Below, in pieces: positions 6,034 through 14,277 of a stretch of DNA of 15,020 nt. The first letter of the stretch is position 1; each line of letters begins with the position of its first letter. The DNA lies in assembly GCA_025455535.1 (NCBI GenBank), contig JALOMM010000007.1, positions 1 through 15,020 on the forward strand, given 5' to 3'. This DNA is from Bacteroidales bacterium. GTDB taxonomy: Bacteria > Bacteroidota > Bacteroidia > Bacteroidales > VadinHA17. Made by a program: the position numbers and the translations under genes. The notes beneath the pieces were generated by a model, which worked only from the letters and a program-made list of their open reading frames with translations, was not told where the DNA came from and ran no database searches.

Positions 6034-8298
6034 TCATTCCTCCATGAATTCCTCAACTCTCTTCACGCTGGCTATGCCTTTGATATTGGAGAGCTGCATG
6101 ATAAGGTTATTGAGGTCGCGCGTGTGATGCACGTAGAGATCAATAGTCCCCTCGAATATCCCGTTATAGACTGATACATTTATGTTCCGGATATTGACAT
6201 TAAGCTCCTTCGAGATAATATTTGTCACCTCATTGATCAGACCCAGTCTGTCAATGCCGTTTATACTTATCCTTGCCAGGAACGATGCAAGTTTGTGGAT
6301 GGTCCATCTTACCTGAATGATCCTGTTGCCTTCGCTGGCCAGCAGCTTGACTGCCACGGGGCATTTGGGCTTATGGACCACAATGGAGTTGTCAGGAGCC
6401 ATGTAACCCACCACCTCATCTCCGGGAATGGGGTTGCAGCAGCTCGCGATGAGATATGAGTTGCCGGTGTTGTTCACATTCTCCCTGAGCAGGTAAGGGT
6501 GGCTCTTGTCAATCGGGGCAGCAGCACCCTTTTTGTCTTTATCAGGTTCCTGACGTCTGCTCACGCCTCCCACAGCAAGCCTCCAGAATTTGTTAAAGCT
6601 GCTTTCGGGGGCTTTTTTCAGGACCTTGCGCAGCTCCTCGAGATTGATGACACCGAGGGCTATCCTTGAATAAAGCTCCTCCTTATTTAGAAGTTCATAA
6701 TTCTCGAGCAGGTTCTTTATAATCTCGGAGTTTGGAAGTATGCCCAGTTCACTGAGCTTCTGCTCGAGCATCTCAATCCCTTTCTGAATGCGGTCTTTTG
6801 ATTCGTCCCTGAGTGCTCCCTTTATAGCTCCCTTGGCCTTGGCAGTATGCGCATATTCAAGCCATTCCTTCTCCGGTTTGGCAATGCTGGATGTTATGAT
6901 CTCAACCTGGTCACCGCTCTGCAGTGTTACCGAGAGGGGAGAGAGCTTATAATTCACTTTTGCCCCGATGGCCCTGTTACCCACATCAGTATGTATCTCG
7001 TAGGCGAAATCCAGAGCCGAGGCTCCTTTTGGGAGATTGACAAGGAGCCCTTTCGGAGTGAACACCATGATCTCGGAAGAGAAGAGGCTCATTTTAAAGT
7101 CGTCGAGGAAAGCAATCGGGTCAGACATGGGGTTGGCCAGCATCTCACGGATATACTTCAGCCACTTGTCCAGTTCCGATTCAGCCTGGGCTGTATCACC
7201 TTTGTATTTCCAGTGCGCTGCAAATCCCCTTTCTGCAATATCGTCCATCCGCTGGCTGCGTATCTGTACCTCAACCCAGCGCCCCTCAGGGCCCATTACG
7301 GTGAGGTGAAGCGCCTCATAACCATTTGACTTTGGACGGCTTACCCAGTCGCGCAGCCTGTCAGGCTTGGGAGTGTAAATGTCAGTGATGAGTGAATAAA
7401 TCTGCCAGCACTGCGCTCTTTCACTCATCTCAGGTCCGGGTTCAAAGACAATCCGCACGGCAAGAAGGTCATATACCTCCTCAAAGGGGACAGTCTTTGC
7501 CTGCATCTTCTTCCAGATCGAATAAATAGACTTGAATCTCCCGGAGATGTCAAAGATTATGTTGTTGTCGTTTAGCCTGTCTATTATAGGGAGGCTGAAC
7601 CTGTTGATCAGGGCCAGGTTCTTCTTCTCATCCAGCTTTACTTTGCGGGCAATCTCATCGAAGATGCGGGGATGCCTGAATTTGAAACTGAGGTCTTCAA
7701 GCTCTGTCTTTATGGCAAACAGGCCCAGACGGTGTGCGAGGGGGGCATATAGATAAATCGTTTCACCGGCTACCTTCATCCTCTTGTGTTCGGGCATTGA
7801 ATCAAGAGTTCTCATGTTATGCAGCCTGTCTGCTATCTTGATGATAATGACCCTGATATCATCTGACAGGGTCATCAGCATCTTCCGGAAATTCTCAGCC
7901 TGAAGGGAGTTGGTCTCCTTATTATATGTGCCGGAGATCTTTGTGAGTCCGTCGATGAGAGAAGCGATCTTGGGCCCGAACTCCCTGGTGATATCATCAA
8001 GGGTTATTTCGGTATCTTCTACAACGTCATGCAGAAGTGCTGCTGCGACTGATTTGGCCCCAAGTCCTATCTCCTGATTGACAATACGTGCAACATTTAT
8101 AGGGTGTATTATATAAGGCTCGCCAGAGTTACGGCGCATGTCACGGTGAGCCTCGTTGGCAAAAAGGAAGGCTTTCTCAATCAGTTCCTTCTCTCCCTGT
8201 TTATCACACCTGTATAAATTGTCCTTCAGCAGCTTAAACTCAGCTTCAATGCGACTGATATCCTCTGCGGTAAATATGTTCGTCTTCTTTTTGCCCAT
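6034..8298 (-). CDS. RelA/SpoT-type bifunctional (p)ppGpp synthetase/hydrolase
   Basis: This 754-residue enzyme makes (p)ppGpp from ATP and GTP or GDP and hydrolyses it, setting the stringent response in the cytoplasm. Domain order is the full long-RSH plan. An HD hydrolase spans about 45-200 with His65, His90-Asp91 and Asp157 (in KIADRLHNMRT), so the hydrolase looks intact. The synthetase domain spans about 250-365 (GRFKSIYSIWKKM, RPKSNGYEALH, EVQIRSQRMDDIAERGFAAHWKYKG-type end). A TGS domain spans about 410-470, and a helical region follows. A zinc-finger/RIS-type segment has Cys620-Cys621, His642 and Cys646. The C-terminal ACT domain spans about 674-749. Both catalytic halves carry family motifs, so a bifunctional Rel is the best reading. 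The ATG at 8298 follows a perfect -7 box, and the gene is followed by fur after 35 bp. The symbol (relA, spoT or rel) is left open. Confidence 0.95.
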   Translation of the reverse strand: MGKKKTNIFTAEDISRIEAEFKLLKDNLYRCDKQGEKELIEKAFLFANEAHRDMRRNSGEPYIIHPINVARIVNQEIGLGAKSVAAALLHDVVEDTEITLDDITREFGPKIASLIDGLTKISGTYNKETNSLQAENFRKMLMTLSDDIRVIIIKIADRLHNMRTLDSMPEHKRMKVAGETIYLYAPLAHRLGLFAIKTELEDLSFKFRHPRIFDEIARKVKLDEKKNLALINRFSLPIIDRLNDNNIIFDISGRFKSIYSIWKKMQAKTVPFEEVYDLLAVRIVFEPGPEMSERAQCWQIYSLITDIYTPKPDRLRDWVSRPKSNGYEALHLTVMGPEGRWVEVQIRSQRMDDIAERGFAAHWKYKGDTAQAESELDKWLKYIREMLANPMSDPIAFLDDFKMSLFSSEIMVFTPKGLLVNLPKGASALDFAYEIHTDVGNRAIGAKVNYKLSPLSVTLQSGDQVEIITSSIAKPEKEWLEYAHTAKAKGAIKGALRDESKDRIQKGIEMLEQKLSELGILPNSEIIKNLLENYELLNKEELYSRIALGVINLEELRKVLKKAPESSFNKFWRLAVGGVSRRQEPDKDKKGAAAPIDKSHPYLLRENVNNTGNSYLIASCCNPIPGDEVVGYMAPDNSIVVHKPKCPVAVKLLASEGNRIIQVRWTIHKLASFLARISINGIDRLGLINEVTNIISKELNVNIRNINVSVYNGIFEGTIDLYVHHTRDLNNLIMQLSNIKGIASVKRVEEFMEE

Positions 8299-8323
8299 CA
8301 GTCCCTTAAAGAAAATGGAAAGT

Positions 8324-8331
8324 CAAAGATA
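8324..8331 (-). promoter_or_regulatory. Candidate Bacteroidota -7 promoter element for the rel gene
   Basis: On the minus strand this reads TATCTTTG, a perfect TAnnTTTG, 25 bases before the rel ATG. It gives a short leader of roughly 18 bases. No clear -33 TTTG is visible at the usual distance. It suggests rel-fur is transcribed separately from the M16/T9SS operon, whose last gene ends at 8362. Confidence 0.5.
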
Positions 8332-8361
8332 CAAAAACTGGGCTTTATTTCAGCTCACAGT

Positions 8362-9825
8362 TCAGGGAAGGATGGTGACGGTGCCTGTCATGGCCTCAGC
8401 TCTGCCGGAAGGAGTGGTAACGCGGAGGCTCCAGAGGTAAACGCCGGGAGGCATAGGCTTGTCATTATGTCGGCCATCCCATCCTTCACCTTGGGCGGTG
8501 GTACGAAAGAGAATAACCCCGGTGCGGCTTAAGATACTGAATTCGTATGCTGTAGGAATAAATGTCAGAACCGGGGTAAAAACGTCATTGATACCGTTAT
8601 CGTCAGGGGTAAAGGCATTTGCCATGAAAATGTTTTCGATGGCAGAGACCAGGGTAACTGATGAGCGGCACGCAGGAGAGCCTGCAGATGCCACCTGATC
8701 GACAGCTGTAACAACATATGCGATATCCGGCGCCGAAACATACGGGGCGAAAGCAGCATAATCATCAGTCCACACCGTATCTGTGACAGGACCTGCCACC
8801 TCCGTCCATCCTGCCCCGATATCACGCCAGACGGTAAAATATGCACCGCGCTGAGGAAACGGATTATTCCATTTGAGATCGATTCGTGTACCGCTGGTGG
8901 CAGATGAAAGAACTATATTTCTGACAGGCGATGATGGTTTTACTGCCCTTCCGCAATTGTTCAGCGCGGAGATACGGTAGAGATTGATACTGGCTGTGTC
9001 TGTCCCAGCATTATTTAAGGTTACATTTCCATCAATACCTTCTGCTGTGGCTGATATCATCCAGGCAGATGTGCTGCGATTAAATATCTCGGCTACAAAG
9101 GTATCGATGTCAGTATCTTTGTCATAAATCCCGGTCACATTGACAGCCTGACGCTGAACATAGACTGTCTCTGTAATTATCCAGTCGGGAGGGATTTCAG
9201 CCCCCGATGTGAGGCATTGCCTGTTGGATGAGGAGAGACCAGCATTGTTTGCTTTGGCTCTGATGTGAAAGCAGTATCCGGTTGCCGGGGCATAACCGGT
9301 GAATGTATACGAGGTCTGTGACAGGGGAAGGGTTTCAATCAATGCGGCAGGGTCACCGGCGGCACTCATCCACAGTTCGTATCCGTCAGCCGGATATGCA
9401 GGGTTGGCATACTCTGTCCATGAAAGAACCACGCGGAAGTTACATGAATCGTTATCAAGCGATACATAAATGGTACTTAGACTGTTGCTCAGCGGACTTG
9501 TATTACGTGACGAATCCATTGCTGCAACAACATATGGCACACTCATATACCTGGCAGCTGAACCTGTATGAACATATTCGGTGATATACGGAGACCTGAC
9601 GGTATCTACAGCAAAGGCAATACTGTTGTAGAAGGTATACACAATATAGCTGCCCACATCTGATGATGTGGACGGCAGCCATCTTAAAGTTGCAAATCCA
9701 GTGGCAGGGTTTACGGTTACATTTTCAAGCAGTGGTGATTTGGGTAGAGTTTCATCCTGTCCCCTCACAGCGTGTGACATGAAGAGATACAGAAGTAACA
9801 ATGATATGTATCTGAATCCGGTCAT
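8362..9825 (-). CDS. T9SS type B sorting-domain protein with fibronectin III-like repeats
   Basis: A 487-residue secreted protein. Residues 1-22 form a signal peptide (hydrophobic SLLLLYLF core, cleavage near VRG-Q). The middle looks like Fn3-type beta-sandwiches, about 34-118, 120-207, a less clear unit 208-295, and 298-395. Typical features are the repeated pattern ...LRWLPSTS, ...VVLSWTEYANP and ...IDLKWNNPFPQ, each followed by a Y-x-V/I strand and an A-x-D/N turn. The end (398-487) is the gliding-motility-associated C-terminal domain: NAFTPDDNGINDVF, then ILSRTGVILF, GWDGRHNDKPMPPGVY and a final TGTVTILP strand. This domain directs export through the type IX secretion system and surface attachment. 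No catalytic domain is seen, so an adhesin or surface structural role is inferred. Its ATG overlaps the preceding M16 stop by 4 bases (ATGA). Confidence 0.92.
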   Translation of the reverse strand: MTGFRYISLLLLYLFMSHAVRGQDETLPKSPLLENVTVNPATGFATLRWLPSTSSDVGSYIVYTFYNSIAFAVDTVRSPYITEYVHTGSAARYMSVPYVVAAMDSSRNTSPLSNSLSTIYVSLDNDSCNFRVVLSWTEYANPAYPADGYELWMSAAGDPAALIETLPLSQTSYTFTGYAPATGYCFHIRAKANNAGLSSSNRQCLTSGAEIPPDWIITETVYVQRQAVNVTGIYDKDTDIDTFVAEIFNRSTSAWMISATAEGIDGNVTLNNAGTDTASINLYRISALNNCGRAVKPSSPVRNIVLSSATSGTRIDLKWNNPFPQRGAYFTVWRDIGAGWTEVAGPVTDTVWTDDYAAFAPYVSAPDIAYVVTAVDQVASAGSPACRSSVTLVSAIENIFMANAFTPDDNGINDVFTPVLTFIPTAYEFSILSRTGVILFRTTAQGEGWDGRHNDKPMPPGVYLWSLRVTTPSGRAEAMTGTVTILP

Positions 9826-11102
9826 TTTGTTCCGGCAATGACTTCGACAGCTTCATCCGGATTAAAATAGGTATTAAAGAGCTCCATTATTCTATCCGGC
9901 GTGATTGTTTCAATTGTACTGATCAATCTGGAATAGTAATCATGATCAGTGTCGTAGTCGATTAATCCTCTTACAGCCTCGGCAGATGAAAACGGTCCGT
10001 CAAACATGCGGGCAATCTCCCCCATGAAGTGGTTTCTGACTGTCTGCAGCTCATCAGTGCTGACAGGGTTTCTTCTCAGTTCGGCTATCTCTTTGCGGAT
10101 CTCCTTTAACGTCTCCTCGCGGTATTCGTTGGCAACTTCGGTCATGATAACGATGAAGCCTATTCCGTGAAAAGCCCCCGTCACCGAATGAATGCCGTAT
10201 GTGTAGCCTTTTTCTTCCCTGATGTTTCGCATCAGCCTTGACCCGAAGTATCCTCCGAGTATCATATTTGCCACCTGGAGACCGTGGTAGTCATTGTGGT
10301 CACGTGTTATCCCTTTCCATCCCATCCTGACCGCGCTCTGCACTGATCCTTTCACTTCTGCAAATATCCTTCCCGGGGGAGAGGTCTCAAATGCCAGCTG
10401 TGGTATCTCTGCTTTATGCCATTGGCTGGAGCCTGAAAAGAATTTGCTGAGCACTGGCAGCGCACTCTCAGGTTCTCTGCCTGAGACGGTTATATACATG
10501 TTTTCAGGTCTGTAGAAGCGGGAATGGAAATCTCGCGTGACAGCAGCTGTCAGGGCATCGAAGTCTTCGAGCCTGGTAATTCTTCCGTATGGGTTGTCCT
10601 TGCCGCACAGCGCCATATAGAATTGTTCTCTTCCGATTACGGATGTCTTCTGCCTGCCGGTAAGAAATGCCTGTATCTTTTTTTCTTTCAGCATCCTGAG
10701 CTCATTCTCAGGGAAGGATGGATGAAGAAGGACCTCTCCGGCGAGCTCCATTACCTCCTCAAGTTTGCGTGAAAGGGTTATCACCACGAGGCTCGCCGTA
10801 TCCTTTTCTGCCGTATGGTTGAAGACTGCACCGGTGCTGTCGATAAGATCATTAAGGGTAATCGCGTCATGTGAGACGGTACCCTCAGTGAGCATTGCGT
10901 TGGCTACTGACGCTGCCATATGGGTCTCCTCCATTATCTGGCCTGCATTGAGGACAAATTCTATCCTGATAAGGTCAACGGTTCCTCCTCCCAGGAGATA
11001 AACCGGTAATCCGTTACCAAGCCTCATTACAGCGGGAAATGATATTTTCCCGGCAGAAGGGGTGATTATCCGGGGCGGTGCCATTATTCTTCTACTCTTC
11101 AT
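9822..11102 (-). CDS. M16 peptidase-like subunit lacking the zinc motif
   Basis: A 426-residue M16B-type protein. The zinc motif HXXEH, expected around residues 63-75, is replaced by AASVANAMLTEGT, so this chain cannot be catalytic alone. It keeps the C-terminal-domain signature: GGYFGSRLMRNIREEKGYTYG, shown as Arg289 and Tyr302, the pair that in M16 enzymes contacts the substrate backbone. It is therefore probably the non-catalytic, substrate-binding partner of the M16 peptidase encoded just upstream, as in mitochondrial processing peptidase and known bacterial M16B heterodimers. No signal peptide is visible. The ATG at 11102 overlaps the upstream gene by 11 bases; a second ATG at 11084 would give a 7-base gap and cannot be excluded. 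Downstream, its TGA overlaps the ATG of the T9SS protein. The family call is strong; the substrate is unknown. Confidence 0.92.
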   Translation of the reverse strand: MKSRRIMAPPRIITPSAGKISFPAVMRLGNGLPVYLLGGGTVDLIRIEFVLNAGQIMEETHMAASVANAMLTEGTVSHDAITLNDLIDSTGAVFNHTAEKDTASLVVITLSRKLEEVMELAGEVLLHPSFPENELRMLKEKKIQAFLTGRQKTSVIGREQFYMALCGKDNPYGRITRLEDFDALTAAVTRDFHSRFYRPENMYITVSGREPESALPVLSKFFSGSSQWHKAEIPQLAFETSPPGRIFAEVKGSVQSAVRMGWKGITRDHNDYHGLQVANMILGGYFGSRLMRNIREEKGYTYGIHSVTGAFHGIGFIVIMTEVANEYREETLKEIRKEIAELRRNPVSTDELQTVRNHFMGEIARMFDGPFSSAEAVRGLIDYDTDHDYYSRLISTIETITPDRIMELFNTYFNPDEAVEVIAGTK

Positions 11103-12339
11103 GGCTTTCAGGGAGATAATGGATTACACTGCAGTTTCCGGGTCTGAATGTGGCGGCGGAGCATTCTGTGATCTCAGCGGCTGTGACACTCATATATCTT
11201 TCGATCTCGGTATTTATGCCATTCGCGTCACCGAGAAGTTCCTGAAAGGCAAGATTGAATGCTTTGTTGCCGGCGCTGACGTAAGACATCAGTCTTGATG
11301 CCTCATACCTGTTGCGGGCTTTGTCAAGCTCCGCAACTGTCACCTGCCGGGTACTTATTTTGTCAAGCTCATCCCGGACTGCTTCCTCTGCCTTTGATAT
11401 ATCTGCTCCATTTCTTAATCTTCCGCTGAAGATGACCAGGCCGGGATCAATCTCACCGGAGAGGTAAATGTCTGCCTCACTGAAGAGCTCCTTTTTTCTT
11501 ATGAGGATCTCCGGGAAACGGCCGGAGTCACATCCTGAAAGTATATCTGTAAGAAGATCAAGGACATAGAATGCACGGCTTTCCCTTTTTTCAGTATGAA
11601 ATGCCATAATCAGGTGGGCCGCCGGCACCTTGCGTCGAGCCGTGACCTCGCGTCGTTCCGTCTGCGGAGGCTCCTGAGGAAGGTTACGGATGATGCGCCT
11701 GCCCGGGGCGATGTCACCGAACCATTTCTCTGCCATGCTGAAGACCTGGTCAGGATGAACATTGCCTGCCACACACAGGATGGCGTTTGACGGATTATAA
11801 TGTCTGTGATAAAACTCTTTTACCCTCCTGCTGTCTGCCTTTTCTATGTGGCTTATGTCCTTGCCAATGGCAGGCCACATGTAAGGGTGCCTCCTGAATG
11901 CAAGAGGCCTCAGTAAGAGCATCAGGTCTCCGTATGGCTGATTAAGGTAACGCTGCCTGTACTCCTCTGTGACAACACTCTTCTGTATCCTCAGTCTCGA
12001 TTCTGAGAGGTCCAGTCCCTCCATCCTGTCAGCCTCCAGCCAGAGAGCCGTCTCCAGGTTATTGGCAGGCAGGGTAATAAAATAGTTGGTAATGTCATTA
12101 TTGGTAAAGGCGTTATTCTCACCACCAGCTATCATTACGGGGGTATCAAACGCCGGGACGTCATCCGTCCCTCCGAACATCAGATGCTCAAAAAGATGGG
12201 CAAATCCTGTCGCCTCGGGGTCTTCATCCCGCGAACCAACATCATACAGCAGATCAGTAGTGACCATCGGTGTGCTGGCGTCATGATGGGCAATAACCCT
12301 GAGCCCGTTGGAAAGAGTATGGCTATTAAATTCAATCAT
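11092..12339 (-). CDS. M16-family zinc metallopeptidase (catalytic subunit)
   Basis: A 415-residue M16 peptidase. The inverted zinc motif is intact: His48-L-F-Glu51-His52 in GFAHLFEHLMFGGT, with the third ligand in VVTEEYRQR (Glu125 or Glu126), about 74 residues later, as the family requires. The C-terminal half has the Arg of the substrate-binding pair (Arg274 in DSGRFPEIL), but the Tyr position 13 residues later is Ser287. It thus complements the following gene, which lacks HXXEH but keeps Arg and Tyr. No signal peptide is seen, so the complex is probably cytoplasmic, unless export follows an unrecognised route. It is the first gene of a three-gene overlapping operon and lies divergent from the CLC gene. 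The ATG at 12339 follows a perfect -7 box. Substrate unknown; other M16B proteins process peptides or pitrilysin-like substrates. Confidence 0.93.
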   Translation of the reverse strand: MIEFNSHTLSNGLRVIAHHDASTPMVTTDLLYDVGSRDEDPEATGFAHLFEHLMFGGTDDVPAFDTPVMIAGGENNAFTNNDITNYFITLPANNLETALWLEADRMEGLDLSESRLRIQKSVVTEEYRQRYLNQPYGDLMLLLRPLAFRRHPYMWPAIGKDISHIEKADSRRVKEFYHRHYNPSNAILCVAGNVHPDQVFSMAEKWFGDIAPGRRIIRNLPQEPPQTERREVTARRKVPAAHLIMAFHTEKRESRAFYVLDLLTDILSGCDSGRFPEILIRKKELFSEADIYLSGEIDPGLVIFSGRLRNGADISKAEEAVRDELDKISTRQVTVAELDKARNRYEASRLMSYVSAGNKAFNLAFQELLGDANGINTEIERYMSVTAAEITECSAATFRPGNCSVIHYLPESHEE

Positions 12340-12411
12340 AAGTATTTCCAGAAAGCTGGTCAGAATGTTAACGATAAAGGTACCGCTAAAAAGTCACAGC
12401 ATAAAATCCCC

Positions 12412-12419
12412 CAAACTTA
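12412..12419 (-). promoter_or_regulatory. Candidate -7 promoter element for the M16/T9SS operon
   Basis: The minus strand reads TAAGTTTG, matching TAnnTTTG, about 73 bases before the M16 ATG at 12339. A partial -33-like ATTG (plus strand CAAT, 12441-12444) sits 21 bp further upstream. This would place the promoter in DNA shared with the divergent CLC promoter. Confidence 0.45.
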
Positions 12420-12450
12420 CCAAAATAAATATCTGCTCCTCAATTTATTC

Positions 12451-12458
12451 TATATTTG
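12451..12458 (+). promoter_or_regulatory. Candidate -7 promoter element for the CLC gene
   Basis: TATATTTG is a perfect TAnnTTTG, identical to the box upstream of the repeat-protein gene at 4288. It lies 40 bases before the proposed TTG start at 12498. No clear -33 TTTG was found. Its expected -33 zone (about 12428-12431) falls inside the promoter proposed for the opposite strand. Confidence 0.45.
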
Positions 12459-12497
12459 TCGGTGTGATCGTCCGGATTACAGTTAATCAGAATCGGC

Positions 12498-14270
12498 TTG
12501 AACAGATCAATTATAAGGAGGATCAGGCAGCTGGGGTCTTTGTTTTCAGACCAGCAGACGCTGCTTTACCTGCTGAGTTTCGTGGTCGGGATAACCAGTG
12601 CGATGGCTGCGGTTATAATGAAGAATGCCATTCATTATACACATGTGCTGTTCACTCAGGGCATCATGGCAGGCGGAGGAGGCATCCTTTCTCTGGCTTA
12701 TCCGCTGGCGGGGATCTTCCTGACGGTTTTATTCGTAAAGTATATTGTTCGTGATAATATTTCCCACGGGGTTAGCAGGGTGCTTTATGCCATTTCACGG
12801 CGCAAGAGTTATCTGAAAAGGCATAACAACTGGACATCGATTGTTGCCAGCTCACTGACAATAGGTTTCGGAGGCTCAGTAGGAGCTGAGGCGCCGATTG
12901 CACTGACGGGCGCGTCCATCGGCTCATCCATCGGGAGGTACTTCAACCTGAACTATAAGAATATCACACTGTTGCTGGGCTGCGGTGCGGCAGGGGCGAT
13001 AGCAGGTATCTTCAAGGCACCGATAGGAGGAATCCTGTTTACTCTCGAGGTACTGATGCTTGACCTTACCATGTCTTCCATAGTGCCATTGCTGATATCA
13101 TCTGTCACGGCAGCAACAGTAGCATATTTCTTCATGGGCTCTGATGTCCTTTTCTCTTTCCAGGTAAGGGAAGGATTCCTTCTGAGAAACCTGCCCTACT
13201 ATCTTATCCTCGGGGTGTTCTCAGGCCTGGTGGCATTTTATTTCACGAGGGCTACCATCGGCATCGAGAAGCTATACCGGAAGATACGGAACAATTATGT
13301 CAGGATGCTGGCCGGCGGGACTATTTTGGGAATACTGATCTATATATTTCCTGCTCTGTACGGAGAAGGCTACGGGACTGTGATGTCTCTGCTGAAGGCT
13401 GACCCGGGCGCCGCAACAGGTGTCAGCCTTTTCGGTGACGTTGCGTCCGGATTCTGGATCTTTATGCTCTTTCTTGCCTCCCTTGTAATATTTAAGGTTG
13501 TGGCCACCGCTTCCACCAACGGTGCCGGAGGTGTCGGAGGGATTGTTGCACCAACACTCTTTACCGGAGGGGTAGCCGGTTACCTGTTCAGCAATTTGTT
13601 AAATCATATCTTCGGCCTCTCACTGCCTGACAGCAGCTTCACACTTGCAGGCATGGCTGGGGTGTTCGCAGCGGTGCTGCATGCACCCATGACCGCAATA
13701 TTTCTTATTGCGGAGATAACAGAGGGTTACGGGCTGTTCATACCACTGATTGTAACCTCAACGGCCGGCTTTATTACAATAAGAGCTTTCCAGAAGCACT
13801 CCATATACCACCAGCAGCTGGCTGCCAGCGGCGAGCTGATCACCCATGACAAGGACAAGGCTGTGATGACACTTCTCGACTGGAGCAATGAAGTGGAGAA
13901 GGATCTCCTCACCGTTAGCCCCAATGATACGCTGGGAGACCTGGTAAAACAGATTTCAAAGTCAAACAGGAATATCTTCCCCGTGGTTGATGAATTCAAC
14001 ATACTGGAAGGAGTAGTACTGCTTGACGATGTACGTGACAGGATGTTCAACCATGAACTCTATGACAAGATAACCATCAGGGAGATTATGACTATACCTC
14101 CCTCTTATATCGACATCAGGGAGAGGGGGGATGTAGTGCTTGACACCTTTACCCGTACAGGGGCATGGAACCTGCCTGTGCTTGACGGCGGCCAGTATGT
14201 GGGCTTTATCTCCAAGTCAAGAATATTCAGCGCCTACCGTGAGTTGCTGAAGCAGGTTTCTGAAGAATAG
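12498..14270 (+). CDS. CLC-family anion channel/transporter with two CBS domains
   Basis: A 590-residue inner-membrane protein: a CLC membrane domain (about 20-435) then paired CBS domains (about 466-520 and 528-586), which in other proteins bind adenine nucleotides and regulate transport. CLC motifs: the gating-glutamate region GSVGAEAPIAL (126-136, Glu131 at the external-gate position of GREGP), AAGAIAGIFKAPIGGILFTLE (about 164-184), GGIVAPTLFTGG (347-358) and the late Tyr437, likely the inner-gate Tyr. Two positions differ from E. coli ClC: the GSGIP loop reads SHGVS (89-93), placing His90 at the anion-coordinating Ser, and the internal proton glutamate aligns with Val185. Transported ion and coupling are therefore unsure. 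The start is TTG at 12498, the first possible start after an in-frame stop at 12465; the first ATG comes only at residue 36, inside the first membrane helix. It is convergent with the GH123-like gene over 7 bp. Confidence 0.92.
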   Translation: MNRSIIRRIRQLGSLFSDQQTLLYLLSFVVGITSAMAAVIMKNAIHYTHVLFTQGIMAGGGGILSLAYPLAGIFLTVLFVKYIVRDNISHGVSRVLYAISRRKSYLKRHNNWTSIVASSLTIGFGGSVGAEAPIALTGASIGSSIGRYFNLNYKNITLLLGCGAAGAIAGIFKAPIGGILFTLEVLMLDLTMSSIVPLLISSVTAATVAYFFMGSDVLFSFQVREGFLLRNLPYYLILGVFSGLVAFYFTRATIGIEKLYRKIRNNYVRMLAGGTILGILIYIFPALYGEGYGTVMSLLKADPGAATGVSLFGDVASGFWIFMLFLASLVIFKVVATASTNGAGGVGGIVAPTLFTGGVAGYLFSNLLNHIFGLSLPDSSFTLAGMAGVFAAVLHAPMTAIFLIAEITEGYGLFIPLIVTSTAGFITIRAFQKHSIYHQQLAASGELITHDKDKAVMTLLDWSNEVEKDLLTVSPNDTLGDLVKQISKSNRNIFPVVDEFNILEGVVLLDDVRDRMFNHELYDKITIREIMTIPPSYIDIRERGDVVLDTFTRTGAWNLPVLDGGQYVGFISKSRIFSAYRELLKQVSEE

Positions 14271-14277
14271 AATCCTG

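Noticed and set aside
6847..7329. Plus-strand open frame of 160 codons opposite the rel gene
   Set aside because: It lies wholly antisense to the conserved synthetase and TGS region, and its product shows no domain.
12308..12754. Plus-strand open frame overlapping the M16 start, the intergenic region and the CLC gene
   Set aside because: It runs in a different frame from CLC across conserved CLC sequence, and its Cys/His-rich end is a by-product of Gly/Ala codons read out of frame.
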